Of a stretch of DNA of 64,000 nucleotides, positions 9,097 to 18,248 are shown piece after piece. The DNA lies in assembly GCF_003024155.1 (NCBI RefSeq), contig NZ_CP028136.1:1612001-1676000 (forward strand), in the 5' to 3' direction. The stretch's first letter is position 1. Each line of letters begins with the position of its first letter. A model generated the notes under the pieces. That model had not been told where the DNA came from. It saw nothing but the letters and a program-made list of their open reading frames with translations, and made no database searches. The stretch is from Christiangramia fulva. Lineage in GTDB: Bacteria > Bacteroidota > Bacteroidia > Flavobacteriales > Flavobacteriaceae. The position numbers and the translations under genes are program-made.

Positions 9097-9120
9097 AAAA
9101 AATATTAATGATTCCTATTG

Positions 9121-9128
9121 CAAATATA
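9121..9128 (-). promoter_or_regulatory. -7 box of the LysR gene in the divergent dab intergenic region
   Basis: The minus strand reads TATATTTG (perfect TAnnTTTG), about 25 bp upstream of the LysR start at 9096. Two ATTAAT copies flank it, near 9106-9111 and 9136-9141, an imperfect dyad that could be the LysR binding region for both promoters. Confidence 0.45.
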
Positions 9129-9184
9129 AATGAAAATTAATGGATTATTTTTTCCAATTTTGGCTCCGGAAAAATAAGAATGAT

Positions 9185-9493
9185 ATGAAAACAAAAATCC
9201 AATTAAAGGAATTATCAAAAGAAAGCAGGGAAGTCTTTTCTCTTGTAAAGGGCGAATATGATCCCGGAGAGGCATCAGAAATTCTCAATGCCCTTTTCAC
9301 CAGGAAGATCAATTTCCATGAGTCCAAATGTTTTAGTTCTGAAATAAGATTCGGTGAAAAGGATACCTATTCAGAAATAAGGATAAAAGAGCTAAAGCAC
9401 GCCCAGGCTAAAGCGGGAGAACTCATCGATCTCGCCCGCGCATCAGGAAAAGCTATTCGGCTTAATTCAGAAATTTTTTTAGAACTGATTTAA
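9185..9493 (+). CDS. Unknown 102-aa protein, first gene of the dab operon
   Basis: Encodes a 102-aa soluble, charged protein with no signal peptide or membrane segment. I do not recognise its family. The N-terminal half is rich in KES/EVF/GEYDPGEA motifs and the centre has an alternating beta-like stretch (KINFHESKCFSSEIRF), followed by a helical, alanine-rich tail. An upstream in-frame methionine at 9140 would add 15 residues that look untranslated; the ATG at 9185 is preferred. Its stop is 9 bp before the dabB start, so it is almost certainly co-transcribed with dabB and dabA. It may be a regulatory or assembly partner of the carbon transporter, or a signalling protein. Confidence 0.8.
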   Translation: MKTKIQLKELSKESREVFSLVKGEYDPGEASEILNALFTRKINFHESKCFSSEIRFGEKDTYSEIRIKELKHAQAKAGELIDLARASGKAIRLNSEIFLELI

Positions 9494-9502
9494 TAAAGTA
9501 AC

Positions 9503-11167
9503 ATGTCAGAAAAAATTATCACACTAATTGTTCTTTTATCGCCTCTTGGTTTTGTGCTTACGGCGCTTGCTTCGAGGTTCCAGGATGGGAGAAGACCTAA
9601 AATGGTCATAGCAGTGGGTTCCATTTCAAGTATTCTCACCATTATTATCGCAGTTTTCAGCTGTCTTTCTGTTTATAATAATAGTCTTATTCAATCTGGT
9701 TTTCTGGGACTGGATAAATTGGGTTTCAGCATAAGGCTTGATTCTGTGAGCAGCATCATGTTTTTAATGATCGCGCTGCTAAGTTTTATCATAATCAAAT
9801 TTAGCGTGAATTACCTGGAAGGCGATCAAAAGCATGGAGCCTTTATTGGAAGATTAGCCGCGACGATTGCCTCAGTAGAACTACTGGTGCTTTCCGGCAA
9901 CCTGGGGCTGCTCCTGGTATCATGGATCTTCACCAGTATATCTTTGCATCGTTTATTAATTTTCTATAAAGACAGGCCTACCGCAAGGGTTGCCGCAAAA
10001 AAGAAGTTTATTCTTGCCAGACTGGGGGACCTCTGTTTGTTCCTTGCCGTTATCCTGCTCTACAATCAATTCAGATCGGGAAACCTGGAAACCATCTTTG
10101 CAAGTATCCGGAATACAGCCGGGAATTTGCCATTCTGGGGATTAGAAGCTCCGGCTTTGCTTCTTGGTTTTGCAGCTATTCTGAAATCGGCACAATTTCC
10201 TACCCACGGCTGGTTGATCGAGGTGATGGAAACTCCCACACCGGTCTCGGCTTTACTCCATGCAGGTTTACTCAATGCCGGTCCATTCCTTATTGTTAGA
10301 ATGGCTTATGTAATTAATGCAAGCACGGTCACGCCGCTGCTTTTAATGAGCATTGGAGGATTGACCGCACTTTTCGCTTCGATAATCTTCCTTACCCAAA
10401 CATCTGTTAAGACTGCTTTAGGGTATTCAAGTGTGGCTCATATGGGATTTAGTTTAATGCTCTGCGGCCTGGGAGTATATTCTGCCGCGATGCTGCATCT
10501 CGTCGCTCACTCTTTTTACAAGGCTCATTCTTTTCTTTCTTCAGGAAGTGGAATTGATGTCCTTAAAGCTTCCAGAATAAAAAAAGAAACTGAAAAGCAT
10601 TCTCCTGCTAAAATAATTTTAGGAATTCTTATGGCTCTGGCCCTTTATGCGGTCTTCGCCATTACCTGGGGCATTGACCTCGACCGGGAATTTTCCCTGC
10701 TGATCATAGGAGCAGTAATTGTGATGGGACTCTCGAGAATATTTACATCAGCCATTGTTAAGAAATGGAATTCTGGTTTCATGCTACGTACGCTCTTTAT
10801 TGGTCTGGTAGTGATAACCGCTTTTTTTCTACTGGAATCGGGAACTCATCATATTCTCTATTCAAGTATACCAGAACTGGTAAGACCAGGCAAAGGAAAA
10901 ATTATTGTAGCGGGGATCTTACTGCTGCTGTTTGGAGTGACTGTTCTAATACAAATGATCGCACCGCAGCTTTCATCAAAACCTTCATATCAAAAACTGG
11001 CTATACATATTAGAAATGGTTTTTATGCCAATGCTCTTTTCGATAGATTGATAGGTTCTTTAAGAATTCATTCTTCCAAAAATGAAGAAATGTTGAGAAG
11101 CCTGGAATCTTCAAAATATGAAACAAAAGAAGCAGCGACAAAAGAACTTCAGGAACAAATAGCCTAA
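9503..11167 (+). CDS. dabB: DabB, membrane subunit of the inorganic carbon transporter
   Basis: A 554-aa polytopic membrane protein of the Proton_antipo_M (NuoL/MrpA) family. The conserved core PTHGWLIEVMETPTPVSALLHAG lies about residues 233-255 and a following NAGPFLIVRMAY helix is typical. Length is much shorter than NuoL (about 600-650 plus lateral helix) and there is no other complex I gene nearby. In DAB systems DabB conducts cations or protons to drive CO2 hydration by DabA. It begins 9 bp after the small 102-aa gene and dabA starts 31 bp after its stop. The last ~50 residues are hydrophilic and probably cytoplasmic. Confidence 0.9.
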   Translation: MSEKIITLIVLLSPLGFVLTALASRFQDGRRPKMVIAVGSISSILTIIIAVFSCLSVYNNSLIQSGFLGLDKLGFSIRLDSVSSIMFLMIALLSFIIIKFSVNYLEGDQKHGAFIGRLAATIASVELLVLSGNLGLLLVSWIFTSISLHRLLIFYKDRPTARVAAKKKFILARLGDLCLFLAVILLYNQFRSGNLETIFASIRNTAGNLPFWGLEAPALLLGFAAILKSAQFPTHGWLIEVMETPTPVSALLHAGLLNAGPFLIVRMAYVINASTVTPLLLMSIGGLTALFASIIFLTQTSVKTALGYSSVAHMGFSLMLCGLGVYSAAMLHLVAHSFYKAHSFLSSGSGIDVLKASRIKKETEKHSPAKIILGILMALALYAVFAITWGIDLDREFSLLIIGAVIVMGLSRIFTSAIVKKWNSGFMLRTLFIGLVVITAFFLLESGTHHILYSSIPELVRPGKGKIIVAGILLLLFGVTVLIQMIAPQLSSKPSYQKLAIHIRNGFYANALFDRLIGSLRIHSSKNEEMLRSLESSKYETKEAATKELQEQIA

Positions 11168-11198
11168 TAAAAGACAAATTATAACACCTATAAATACT

Positions 11199-13670
11199 AT
11201 GGAAGATCAGGTTTTATCGATTAAAGAAAATATCACAGCGGCTAATCTTAAAAAGAAAATGAAGGAGGCCTGCAACAAAATCGCACCCGTCTGGCCTTTA
11301 GAAAATTTTGTCGCTGTTAATCCATACCTGGGTTTTGCAGATAAAGATTTCCATTCTACGGCCCAAAGGCTTGCTAAACTTGGAGGAATTCAATCAACCT
11401 TACCAGTTTCATTTTATAGGAATAAACTCGAGGAAGGAAAGATAAACAGAAGCGATATTAATGCTGCGCTGGAGAAAATATTGCCCGGTGAAGATCTGGA
11501 TAATTTTATGAACTCTCTTTATAAACAAGAGATGGTTCCTGCAGGACCTCCAATCGCCACCTTAACTGATGTGGCCTCACAGGTCACACAAAAAGACTGG
11601 AATCGTTTTTTTACAAACAGGATCTCCGGCTGGGCCGCTTCTTATTTTGATAATGGGCAGGCGACCTGGAGCACAGCGAATCAAAAAGAGGGAATTTTTA
11701 ATGTATGGAAAGCTGAAGCCGAGGTTGATTTTACCCCGGAGATCAGCGGATTAAAAAATTTTCGACGTCTTATTAGTAAGCTTCCCGGTGAACCTGTTGA
11801 AGCAGCTTTGAAGTCCCTTTCTATACTCGAAATACCTGTGGAAGGACTGAGTTTTTATTTGCATCGCTTACTCTTGAAAATGGGAGGCTGGGCGGCCTAT
11901 ACCGCCCGTCTTGACTGGGAAAGCGAAATGAATGGAGAAAAAGGGGTAAAATTGCTGGAATTTCTGAGTGTCTTGATCTGTTGGGAAGCCTGTATTTTCG
12001 AAAGTTTAAAAAATACTGAATTACAAAAAAATTGGAAGCTGGCGAGATACAGACTTTTAGATTTAAGTTCAGATTCTGAAAAAACCAGGAAAATTTCGGA
12101 AATGCTCGTGTTACAGGAAGCCTTTGAACTGGCAGCTCAGCGAGAAATAGTTGATAAATTTAAGAAAGCAAGAAAAGATCAGGCTAATAGAACACCTGAT
12201 GTTAAGGCACAGGCTATTTTTTGTATAGATGTGCGATCTGAAGTATTTCGCCGAAATTTAGAAATGGCAGACCAGGGAATAGAAACTCTTGGCTTTGCCG
12301 GATTTTTCGGTTTTCCTGTCAATTACGTGCCACTTGCCCATGAGAAAGGGGAGGCGCAATGTCCGGTGCTTATCCAGCCCGGGCCTACCGTACTGGAAAA
12401 TTATTCTGATGATGCAGATACAGCTCATACTTATAAAGACAGAATATTTAAAAACCAGGTTCAACAGCTTTGGAAATCCTTCCGATCAGGCGCCGTAACC
12501 TGCTTCAGTTTTGTGAGTCCTTTAGGTCTTTCCTATCTGCCAAAATTGTTTACCGATTCTTTTGGAATTACGCGCCCAGTGGCATCCCCAGATAAAGCGG
12601 GCATAAAAAGAAAATATTTAAATGGTAAAGGAATCAGTTTAGAGGTCGCACAGCATGGGGATACGACCATAGGCATTCCCCTTGAGCAAAGAGTTGGTTT
12701 GGCCAAAAATGCCTTAAAAGCGATGTCACTGACTCAAGATTTTGCAAATTTCGTGCTGATCGTAGGGCATGGTTCAACAACGGTAAACAATCCGCATGCC
12801 TCCGGATATGATTGTGGTGCCTGTGGGGGACGTACCGGAGAGCCTAATGCCAGGGTAGCCGCATCGGTACTTAATGATAAACAGGTAAGGAAGCTTTTAA
12901 AAGAGGAAGGTATTCACATCCCGGCGTCGACCTTTTTTCTGGCGTGTTTACATGATACTACCACCGATGAGGTTACTATTTTTAATGAAGCAGAAGTCCC
13001 TGAAGACCAAAAAGAGAACCTGGCAGAACTAAAAAATTCACTGAAAAAAGCTGGAAAAGCTTCGCGAACAGAAAGAGCAGTAAGATTTTCTATTGATGAC
13101 AATATAGAAACTGCCATTTTCAAACGCAGTAAAGACTGGTCACAGGTACGTCCGGAATGGGGCCTGGCAGGCTGTAAGGCCTTTGTAGTCGCTTCCCGGG
13201 AACGAACCAAAGATATAAACCTGGAAGGACAGTCATTTTTACATTCCTATAACTGGAAAGCCGATAAAGATTTTTCAGTTCTTGAATCCATCATGACCGC
13301 GCCTATGATAGTCACCAGCTGGATCAATCTTCAATACTATGCTTCAACAGTAGATAATGAGCATTTTGGAGCAGGTAATAAGACCCTGCATAACCTAACG
13401 GCTGGAGTTGGCGTTTTAGAGGGTTATGGCGGCGATCTTAGGGTAGGTTTGCCACATCAGTCAGTTTTTGACGGTGAGAAATATCAGCATGAGCCTGTGA
13501 GGCTGAAGGTAGTTATAGAAGCACCTTTAGAGGAAATAAACAAGGTCCTGGAAAAGCATGCTGATGTGCGAAATCTTTGCGATAATGAATGGATTCACTT
13601 GCTTTTGATGGATGAGAATGGCGAAATTTCCCGGAAATACCAGGGAGATCTCACCTGGGAAAATGTTTAA
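11199..13670 (+). CDS. dabA: DabA, carbonic-anhydrase-like subunit of the inorganic carbon transporter
   Basis: An 823-aa DUF2309/UPF0753 protein, the cytoplasmic partner of DabB. The beta-carbonic-anhydrase-like zinc site is intact: Cys342 and Asp344 in FCIDVRSE, His524 in VGHGSTT and Cys539 in YDCGACGG. In the Halothiobacillus protein the equivalent residues bind zinc and form the Cys/Asp/His/Cys active site. The family hydrates CO2 in one direction, energised by DabB, so the cell accumulates bicarbonate. It is 31 bp downstream of dabB. A separate beta-carbonic anhydrase is encoded at 51989-52615. In a heterotroph the bicarbonate would feed anaplerotic carboxylations; that is inference. Confidence 0.95.
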   Translation: MEDQVLSIKENITAANLKKKMKEACNKIAPVWPLENFVAVNPYLGFADKDFHSTAQRLAKLGGIQSTLPVSFYRNKLEEGKINRSDINAALEKILPGEDLDNFMNSLYKQEMVPAGPPIATLTDVASQVTQKDWNRFFTNRISGWAASYFDNGQATWSTANQKEGIFNVWKAEAEVDFTPEISGLKNFRRLISKLPGEPVEAALKSLSILEIPVEGLSFYLHRLLLKMGGWAAYTARLDWESEMNGEKGVKLLEFLSVLICWEACIFESLKNTELQKNWKLARYRLLDLSSDSEKTRKISEMLVLQEAFELAAQREIVDKFKKARKDQANRTPDVKAQAIFCIDVRSEVFRRNLEMADQGIETLGFAGFFGFPVNYVPLAHEKGEAQCPVLIQPGPTVLENYSDDADTAHTYKDRIFKNQVQQLWKSFRSGAVTCFSFVSPLGLSYLPKLFTDSFGITRPVASPDKAGIKRKYLNGKGISLEVAQHGDTTIGIPLEQRVGLAKNALKAMSLTQDFANFVLIVGHGSTTVNNPHASGYDCGACGGRTGEPNARVAASVLNDKQVRKLLKEEGIHIPASTFFLACLHDTTTDEVTIFNEAEVPEDQKENLAELKNSLKKAGKASRTERAVRFSIDDNIETAIFKRSKDWSQVRPEWGLAGCKAFVVASRERTKDINLEGQSFLHSYNWKADKDFSVLESIMTAPMIVTSWINLQYYASTVDNEHFGAGNKTLHNLTAGVGVLEGYGGDLRVGLPHQSVFDGEKYQHEPVRLKVVIEAPLEEINKVLEKHADVRNLCDNEWIHLLLMDENGEISRKYQGDLTWENV

Positions 13671-13696
13671 AAAGGGGACATATGCAAATAGGTATA

Positions 13697-13704
13697 TAGA
13701 TTTG
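13697..13704 (+). promoter_or_regulatory. Possible -7 box of the DUF255 gene
   Basis: TAGATTTG matches TAnnTTTG and would give a leader of roughly 55-60 nt before the ATG at 13769. No -33 TTTG is seen at the usual distance, so this is a weak call. Confidence 0.3.
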
Positions 13705-13768
13705 ATTTTGAAGTATGGGGAAATAAGTTCCTATTAAGTATATTGTGCTTCAAATTTAAAATCTTTCC

Positions 13769-15925
13769 ATGCTTCCCAGGCTTTCCTTAGTTACCATAGC
13801 TTTTATTTTAATAATAAGTTGTTTTAGCTGTAATTCAACAGAAAAAGAACAGGCTTCAGGCCAGATTGTTGAAAATCGCCTGGCAAATGCCAGCAGCCCA
13901 TACCTTCGGGAACACGCAGATAATCCTGTTGACTGGTACGAATGGGGACCTGAAGCTCTTGAAAAAGCAAAAAAGGAAGATAAACCCATAATCATAAGTA
14001 TTGGTTACGCGGCTTGTCACTGGTGCCATGTGATGGAAAAGGAAAGTTTCATGGATACTGCGGTTGCAGCTATAATGAATAAGAATTTTATTTCCATTAA
14101 GGTTGATCGTGAGCAGCGCCCCGATATCGATAAAACCTATATGAATGCGGCTATTTTGTTAAATGGAAGTGGTGGCTGGCCGCTTAATGTTATCGCTCTT
14201 CCAGACGGGAAGCCATTTTTTGCAGGTACTTATTTTCCTCCCGATACATGGAAAAAAACCCTCCAGCATATTGCAACCGCTTATAAAGAGGATAAAAATC
14301 AGCTTACAAATACCGCGAATGCGCTTACCCGGGGAATAAGGAAAAATAATCTGCTTGATAGTATTCCTGCTAAAACTGCTGATTTTACCAAAAGGGAATA
14401 TTCATCCTTAATCGAGAACTGGAAAAAGAAATGGGATTTCCGCAGAGGTGGATATAAAGGCGGACAGAAATTTCCGCTTCCATTATCCTGGGACGCGCTA
14501 TTGGAATATTATTATCTCACAGGAAACCAGGATGCACTTCAATTTGTAAATACCACCCTGACCAGAATGGCAAGAGGAGGGATTTATGACCAGGTTGAAG
14601 GAGGCTTCTCCAGATATACTACCGATTCTAAATGGAATGTACCGCACTTTGAAAAAATGCTTTACGATAACGCCCAGCTTATAAGTGTGTACTCAAAAGC
14701 CTATAAAGTCACGCGGAATGAGGAATATGAAAAACTTATAAGAGAAACCATAAATTTTGTGGAAAGAGAACTTTCCAATGGCAAAGGAGGTTACTATTCA
14801 TCAATGAACGCCGATACTGAAGGCGAAGAAGGTAAATATTATGTATGGACCGAAGATGAAATACGTTCCATTTTAGATAAGCAGAAGGCTGACCTTTTTG
14901 TAGATTTTTTCAATATAACTCCCTATGGCAACTGGGAGGATGGAAAAAACATTTTATACAGGAACGATTCCTATAAAGAATACGCACAAAAGAAAAATTT
15001 GAAGCTTTCCGACTTTAAAAATGAAATGGAAGATGCACTGGAAAAACTAAAAAAGGAAAGGGAAAAAAGAGCGAAGCCCACAGTTGATAATAAAGTTCTT
15101 ACGGCCTGGAATGCCCTTATGATCGATGCCTACCTTGATGCCTATACTGCCCTGGGAGAAGAAGAATACCTTAAAAGGGCAATTAAAACATCAGAATTTC
15201 TAAAAGAAAATATGATCGCCGGCGACCATCAGCTATTTAGAAATTATAATAAGGACGGCACCAGAGAAGTGGAAGCTTTCCTTGACGATTATTCCTATTT
15301 AAGCAAAGCCTATATAGATCTTTACCAGGTGAACTTTGATAAAAACTGGCTGGAGCTCGCAAATCAACTTTCCGGCTATGCTATTCAGCATTTTTCCGAT
15401 TCAGAAAGCGCAATGTTTTATTATTCTTCGGAAGAAGAAAATGCGGTGATCGCACGGAATTTTGAATTAGATGATAATGTGCTGCCTTCCTCGAATTCGG
15501 TTATGGCTCATAACCTTTATATTTTGGGTGAACTGACGGAAAATAAGGAGTATTTAAAACGCAGTTCGCAAATGCTGAATATTATGAAGGAAAAAGTTGT
15601 GGAACAGCCTTTCTTTTATGCCAACTGGACCAGGTTAATGGGTATAAAAGCATTTGGAACTTATGAAGTTGCCATTATGGGTGACGAGGCTGTGAAGAAA
15701 AATCATCAAATCCAAAAAGAATATTTACCCACCTCCCTGTTTATGGGCGGAACTTCAGAAAACTTACCGCTACTGGAAGCAAAACTCGTTCCCGAACAAA
15801 CGCTCATCTATGTCTGCCAGAATAAAACCTGTAAATATCCGGTTTCCGAAGTAAATGAAGCATTAGAAATTTTGGATAAAAACAAAGATAGAACTTCAGA
15901 TTTTTCACGGTTTCTATCTGAATAA
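13769..15925 (+). CDS. DUF255/YyaL thioredoxin-domain protein
   Basis: A 718-aa protein of the YyaL/SPATA20 (DUF255) family. An N-terminal thioredoxin-like domain (about 35-165) carries CHWCH at 83-87 and the family's [17 protein letters not shown] stretch at 40-56; it is followed by a six-hairpin (alpha/alpha) glycosidase-like region (about 210-680). The N-terminus has a hydrophobic segment ending in ISCFSC (Cys18/Cys21), compatible with a lipoprotein or cleaved signal, so it seems exported. The biochemical activity of this widespread family is not firmly established. It lies alone between the dab operon and the glycan region, with ~200 bp before the next gene. Confidence 0.85.
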   Translation: MLPRLSLVTIAFILIISCFSCNSTEKEQASGQIVENRLANASSPYLREHADNPVDWYEWGPEALEKAKKEDKPIIISIGYAACHWCHVMEKESFMDTAVAAIMNKNFISIKVDREQRPDIDKTYMNAAILLNGSGGWPLNVIALPDGKPFFAGTYFPPDTWKKTLQHIATAYKEDKNQLTNTANALTRGIRKNNLLDSIPAKTADFTKREYSSLIENWKKKWDFRRGGYKGGQKFPLPLSWDALLEYYYLTGNQDALQFVNTTLTRMARGGIYDQVEGGFSRYTTDSKWNVPHFEKMLYDNAQLISVYSKAYKVTRNEEYEKLIRETINFVERELSNGKGGYYSSMNADTEGEEGKYYVWTEDEIRSILDKQKADLFVDFFNITPYGNWEDGKNILYRNDSYKEYAQKKNLKLSDFKNEMEDALEKLKKEREKRAKPTVDNKVLTAWNALMIDAYLDAYTALGEEEYLKRAIKTSEFLKENMIAGDHQLFRNYNKDGTREVEAFLDDYSYLSKAYIDLYQVNFDKNWLELANQLSGYAIQHFSDSESAMFYYSSEEENAVIARNFELDDNVLPSSNSVMAHNLYILGELTENKEYLKRSSQMLNIMKEKVVEQPFFYANWTRLMGIKAFGTYEVAIMGDEAVKKNHQIQKEYLPTSLFMGGTSENLPLLEAKLVPEQTLIYVCQNKTCKYPVSEVNEALEILDKNKDRTSDFSRFLSE

Positions 15926-16095
15926 TCATTGAGATCATTTAAGGCAGTTTCTTCAAAAAAGACAAAAGAATTTTAAGGTTTTAATATTATCATTAACATT
16001 AATTTGAAGAATATATACTTGTCCTGAAAGTCAAAGTACTCGATAATTTTAAAATTTTTTACAAAAGTTCATTTATTAAGTAAAAAATTTAATAT

Positions 16096-16103
16096 TAAGT
16101 TTG
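16096..16103 (+). promoter_or_regulatory. -7 box of the amino-sugar operon
   Basis: TAAGTTTG, a perfect TAnnTTTG, stands 28 bp before the ATG at 16132 and would give a leader of about 20-25 nt. The -33 partner is not clear (a TTTA near 16072 has about the right spacing). Confidence 0.5.
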
Positions 16104-16131
16104 TACATTAGTTAAAATTAATTCGGGAATT

Positions 16132-17475
16132 ATGAAGAAAAACCGCCGAACTTTTATAAAAAACCTGGGACTTGCAGGTGCCGCTTCCGCAATCGCACCA
16201 ATGAGCTTTGCTGCAGAAATGCCTATTCAGGAATATCTTCAACGCAAACATTCCGGCAATACAGAAAAAACCTTAAGAATAGCACTTATTGGAGCGGGAG
16301 GTATGGGAACCGCTGATACAAAGACCGCCCTGGAGCATCCTAATATTGAGCTTCTGGCCGTATGTGACCTCTACGATGGCAGGCTGGAAGACGCTAGAAA
16401 AAGATGGGGTGACCATCTATTTCTTACAAAAAAATATGAGGATATTCTTAAACGGAAAGATATCGATGCGGTCATTGTGGGTACCCCAGATCACTGGCAT
16501 AAAAAAATAAGTGTGGATGCCCTCAATGCCGGAAAAAATGTTTACTGCGAAAAACCCATGGTCCATTCCATAGACGAGGGAAAAGAAGTGATCAATGCCT
16601 GGAAAAAATCGGGTAAGATCATGATGGTCGGTAGCCAGGGTCTTTCTTCTTTAGGTAATGAAAAAGCAAAAGAGCTGCTGGCAGAAGGAGCTATTGGAGA
16701 TATAAATTATGCCGAAGGTTTCTGGGCGAGAAATTCCCCTTTAGGTGCCTGGCAATATCCCATTCCTGATGATGCTTCTCCACAAACCGTAGACTGGGAA
16801 AGGTTTATTGAGCCTACTACTAAACGTCCATTCGATGCGCTTCGGTTTTTTAGATGGAGAAATTATCTGGATTATGGAACCGGGATGGCGGGAGACCTTT
16901 TCGTTCACCTGTTTTCAAGCCTTCACTTTATCACCAATTCAATGGGCCCTACCAAAATTGCGGCAATGGGCGGACTTCGTTACTGGAAGGATGGGCGTGA
17001 AGTGCCTGACGTTCTTTTGGGCATGTTCGATTATCCCGAGACAGAAGCTCATAAACCTTTCAACCTTTCACTGCGCTGTAATTTCATTGATGGCACCAGT
17101 GGCAGCACCTACCTCAAGATCGTGGGCAATAAAGGTTCCATGAACGTTGAATGGGACCGTGTTACCTTAAAAAGGAATGAAAATGTTCCAAGTGACGATC
17201 CTTTCTTTGCTGAAAAAGGAAAAGAATTTTCTGAAAAAAGGGATCGCAAAAAAATGCTGCCGCCATTAGAGACAGTTTATACTGCACAGGATGGATATAA
17301 AGGAGCGCATTATGATCATTTTGCCAATTTCTTTAATGCCATAAGAAACAACGGCAGCGTGGTGGAAGATCCTCAATTTGCCTTTCGAGCGGCAGCACCG
17401 GCTTTGTTGTGCAACCAAAGTTACTTCCAGGATAAATTTATCAAATGGGATCCGCGGGAAATGAAACTATCATAA
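16132..17475 (+). CDS. Tat-exported Gfo/Idh/MocA-family oxidoreductase
   Basis: A 447-aa NAD(P)-dependent sugar oxidoreductase. The N-terminus NRRTFIKNLGLAGAASA (about 4-20) is a twin-arginine signal, so the enzyme is probably exported with its cofactor. The Rossmann nucleotide loop GAGGMG is at 54-59, and the EKP motif of the family at 140-142 supplies the catalytic lysine. The rest is the Gfo/Idh/MocA C-terminal alpha/beta domain. It leads an operon of tightly spaced genes (two DUF1080 lipoproteins, ROK kinase, MFS permease). A role in oxidising a glycoside at C3, or the reverse reduction, is suggested by that context but not proven. Confidence 0.85.
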   Translation: MKKNRRTFIKNLGLAGAASAIAPMSFAAEMPIQEYLQRKHSGNTEKTLRIALIGAGGMGTADTKTALEHPNIELLAVCDLYDGRLEDARKRWGDHLFLTKKYEDILKRKDIDAVIVGTPDHWHKKISVDALNAGKNVYCEKPMVHSIDEGKEVINAWKKSGKIMMVGSQGLSSLGNEKAKELLAEGAIGDINYAEGFWARNSPLGAWQYPIPDDASPQTVDWERFIEPTTKRPFDALRFFRWRNYLDYGTGMAGDLFVHLFSSLHFITNSMGPTKIAAMGGLRYWKDGREVPDVLLGMFDYPETEAHKPFNLSLRCNFIDGTSGSTYLKIVGNKGSMNVEWDRVTLKRNENVPSDDPFFAEKGKEFSEKRDRKKMLPPLETVYTAQDGYKGAHYDHFANFFNAIRNNGSVVEDPQFAFRAAAPALLCNQSYFQDKFIKWDPREMKLS

Positions 17476-17491
17476 ATATAAAATTGAAAAT

Positions 17492-18244
17492 ATGAAACGA
17501 ATACTATTTTTTTTAGCGGCATCGGTACTAATGCTTTCCTGTAAAAACAATGAAAAAAAGGAAGTCTCCGAAGAAACAGTCCCCAATAAAACTACTCAAA
17601 AGACCCAAAATGATTCTGAATGGACTTACCTTTTTAACGGAAAAGATGCGGAAGGCTGGCGTGGCTATAATGATAAAGAAGGAAGCGGACTTCCTCAAGG
17701 CTGGGTGATTGAGGACGGAACCCTTAAATCTCTTGGTAAAGGCGGTGATATTGGCGGTGATATAATCTATGCCAAAGAAAAATATGGAAATTTTGACCTT
17801 AGCCTGGAATGGAAATTATCACCGCAGGGAAACAGTGGCGTTTTTTATCATGTTGTTGAAGATGACAAATATGAGGCTCCTTATTTTACCGGACCAGAAT
17901 ACCAGATAATCGATAGTGAAAATTTCCCGGAAAAACTTGAGGATTGGCAGAAGATCGGTGCTGATTATGGGATGTATGTACCCGATTATAAAAATCTCGA
18001 TCTTCCCGATGTTACCAATTGGAATACCTCGAGGATCCGCGTGACTGATGATAAAGTTACCTACTGGTTGAATGGTCAGAAAACCGTTGAATTCGATCCA
18101 CAATCAGAAGAATGGCAAAAAAGGAAGGAAGAAGGAAAATGGAAAGATTATCCGGATTATGGAAATGCAAAGACTGGTTATATAGGATTACAGGACCACG
18201 GCAGCGAAATCTGGTTTAGGAACATAAAAATTAAAAAGTTGTAA
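17492..18244 (+). CDS. DUF1080 lipoprotein, probable 3-keto-glycoside hydrolase (first copy)
   Basis: A 250-aa lipoprotein with a lipobox at VLMLSC (Cys17), then a linker and one DUF1080 domain (about 43-248). Visible family hallmarks are LFNGKDAEGWRGY, GGDIIYAKEKYGNFDLSLEWK and GNSGVFYHV in the N-terminal half, and GYIGLQDHGSEIWFRNIKI at the end. DUF1080 proteins have a concanavalin-like beta-sandwich, and members are known to cleave 3-keto-glycosides formed by upstream oxidoreductases. It starts 16 bp after the Tat oxidoreductase gene and ends 4 bp before a second DUF1080 gene, so all three are co-expressed. Substrate is unknown. Confidence 0.85.
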   Translation: MKRILFFLAASVLMLSCKNNEKKEVSEETVPNKTTQKTQNDSEWTYLFNGKDAEGWRGYNDKEGSGLPQGWVIEDGTLKSLGKGGDIGGDIIYAKEKYGNFDLSLEWKLSPQGNSGVFYHVVEDDKYEAPYFTGPEYQIIDSENFPEKLEDWQKIGADYGMYVPDYKNLDLPDVTNWNTSRIRVTDDKVTYWLNGQKTVEFDPQSEEWQKRKEEGKWKDYPDYGNAKTGYIGLQDHGSEIWFRNIKIKKL

Positions 18245-18248
18245 ATTT

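Noticed and set aside
9503..11167. NuoL of respiratory complex I
   Set aside because: Too short, no other nuo genes nearby, and directly followed by dabA.
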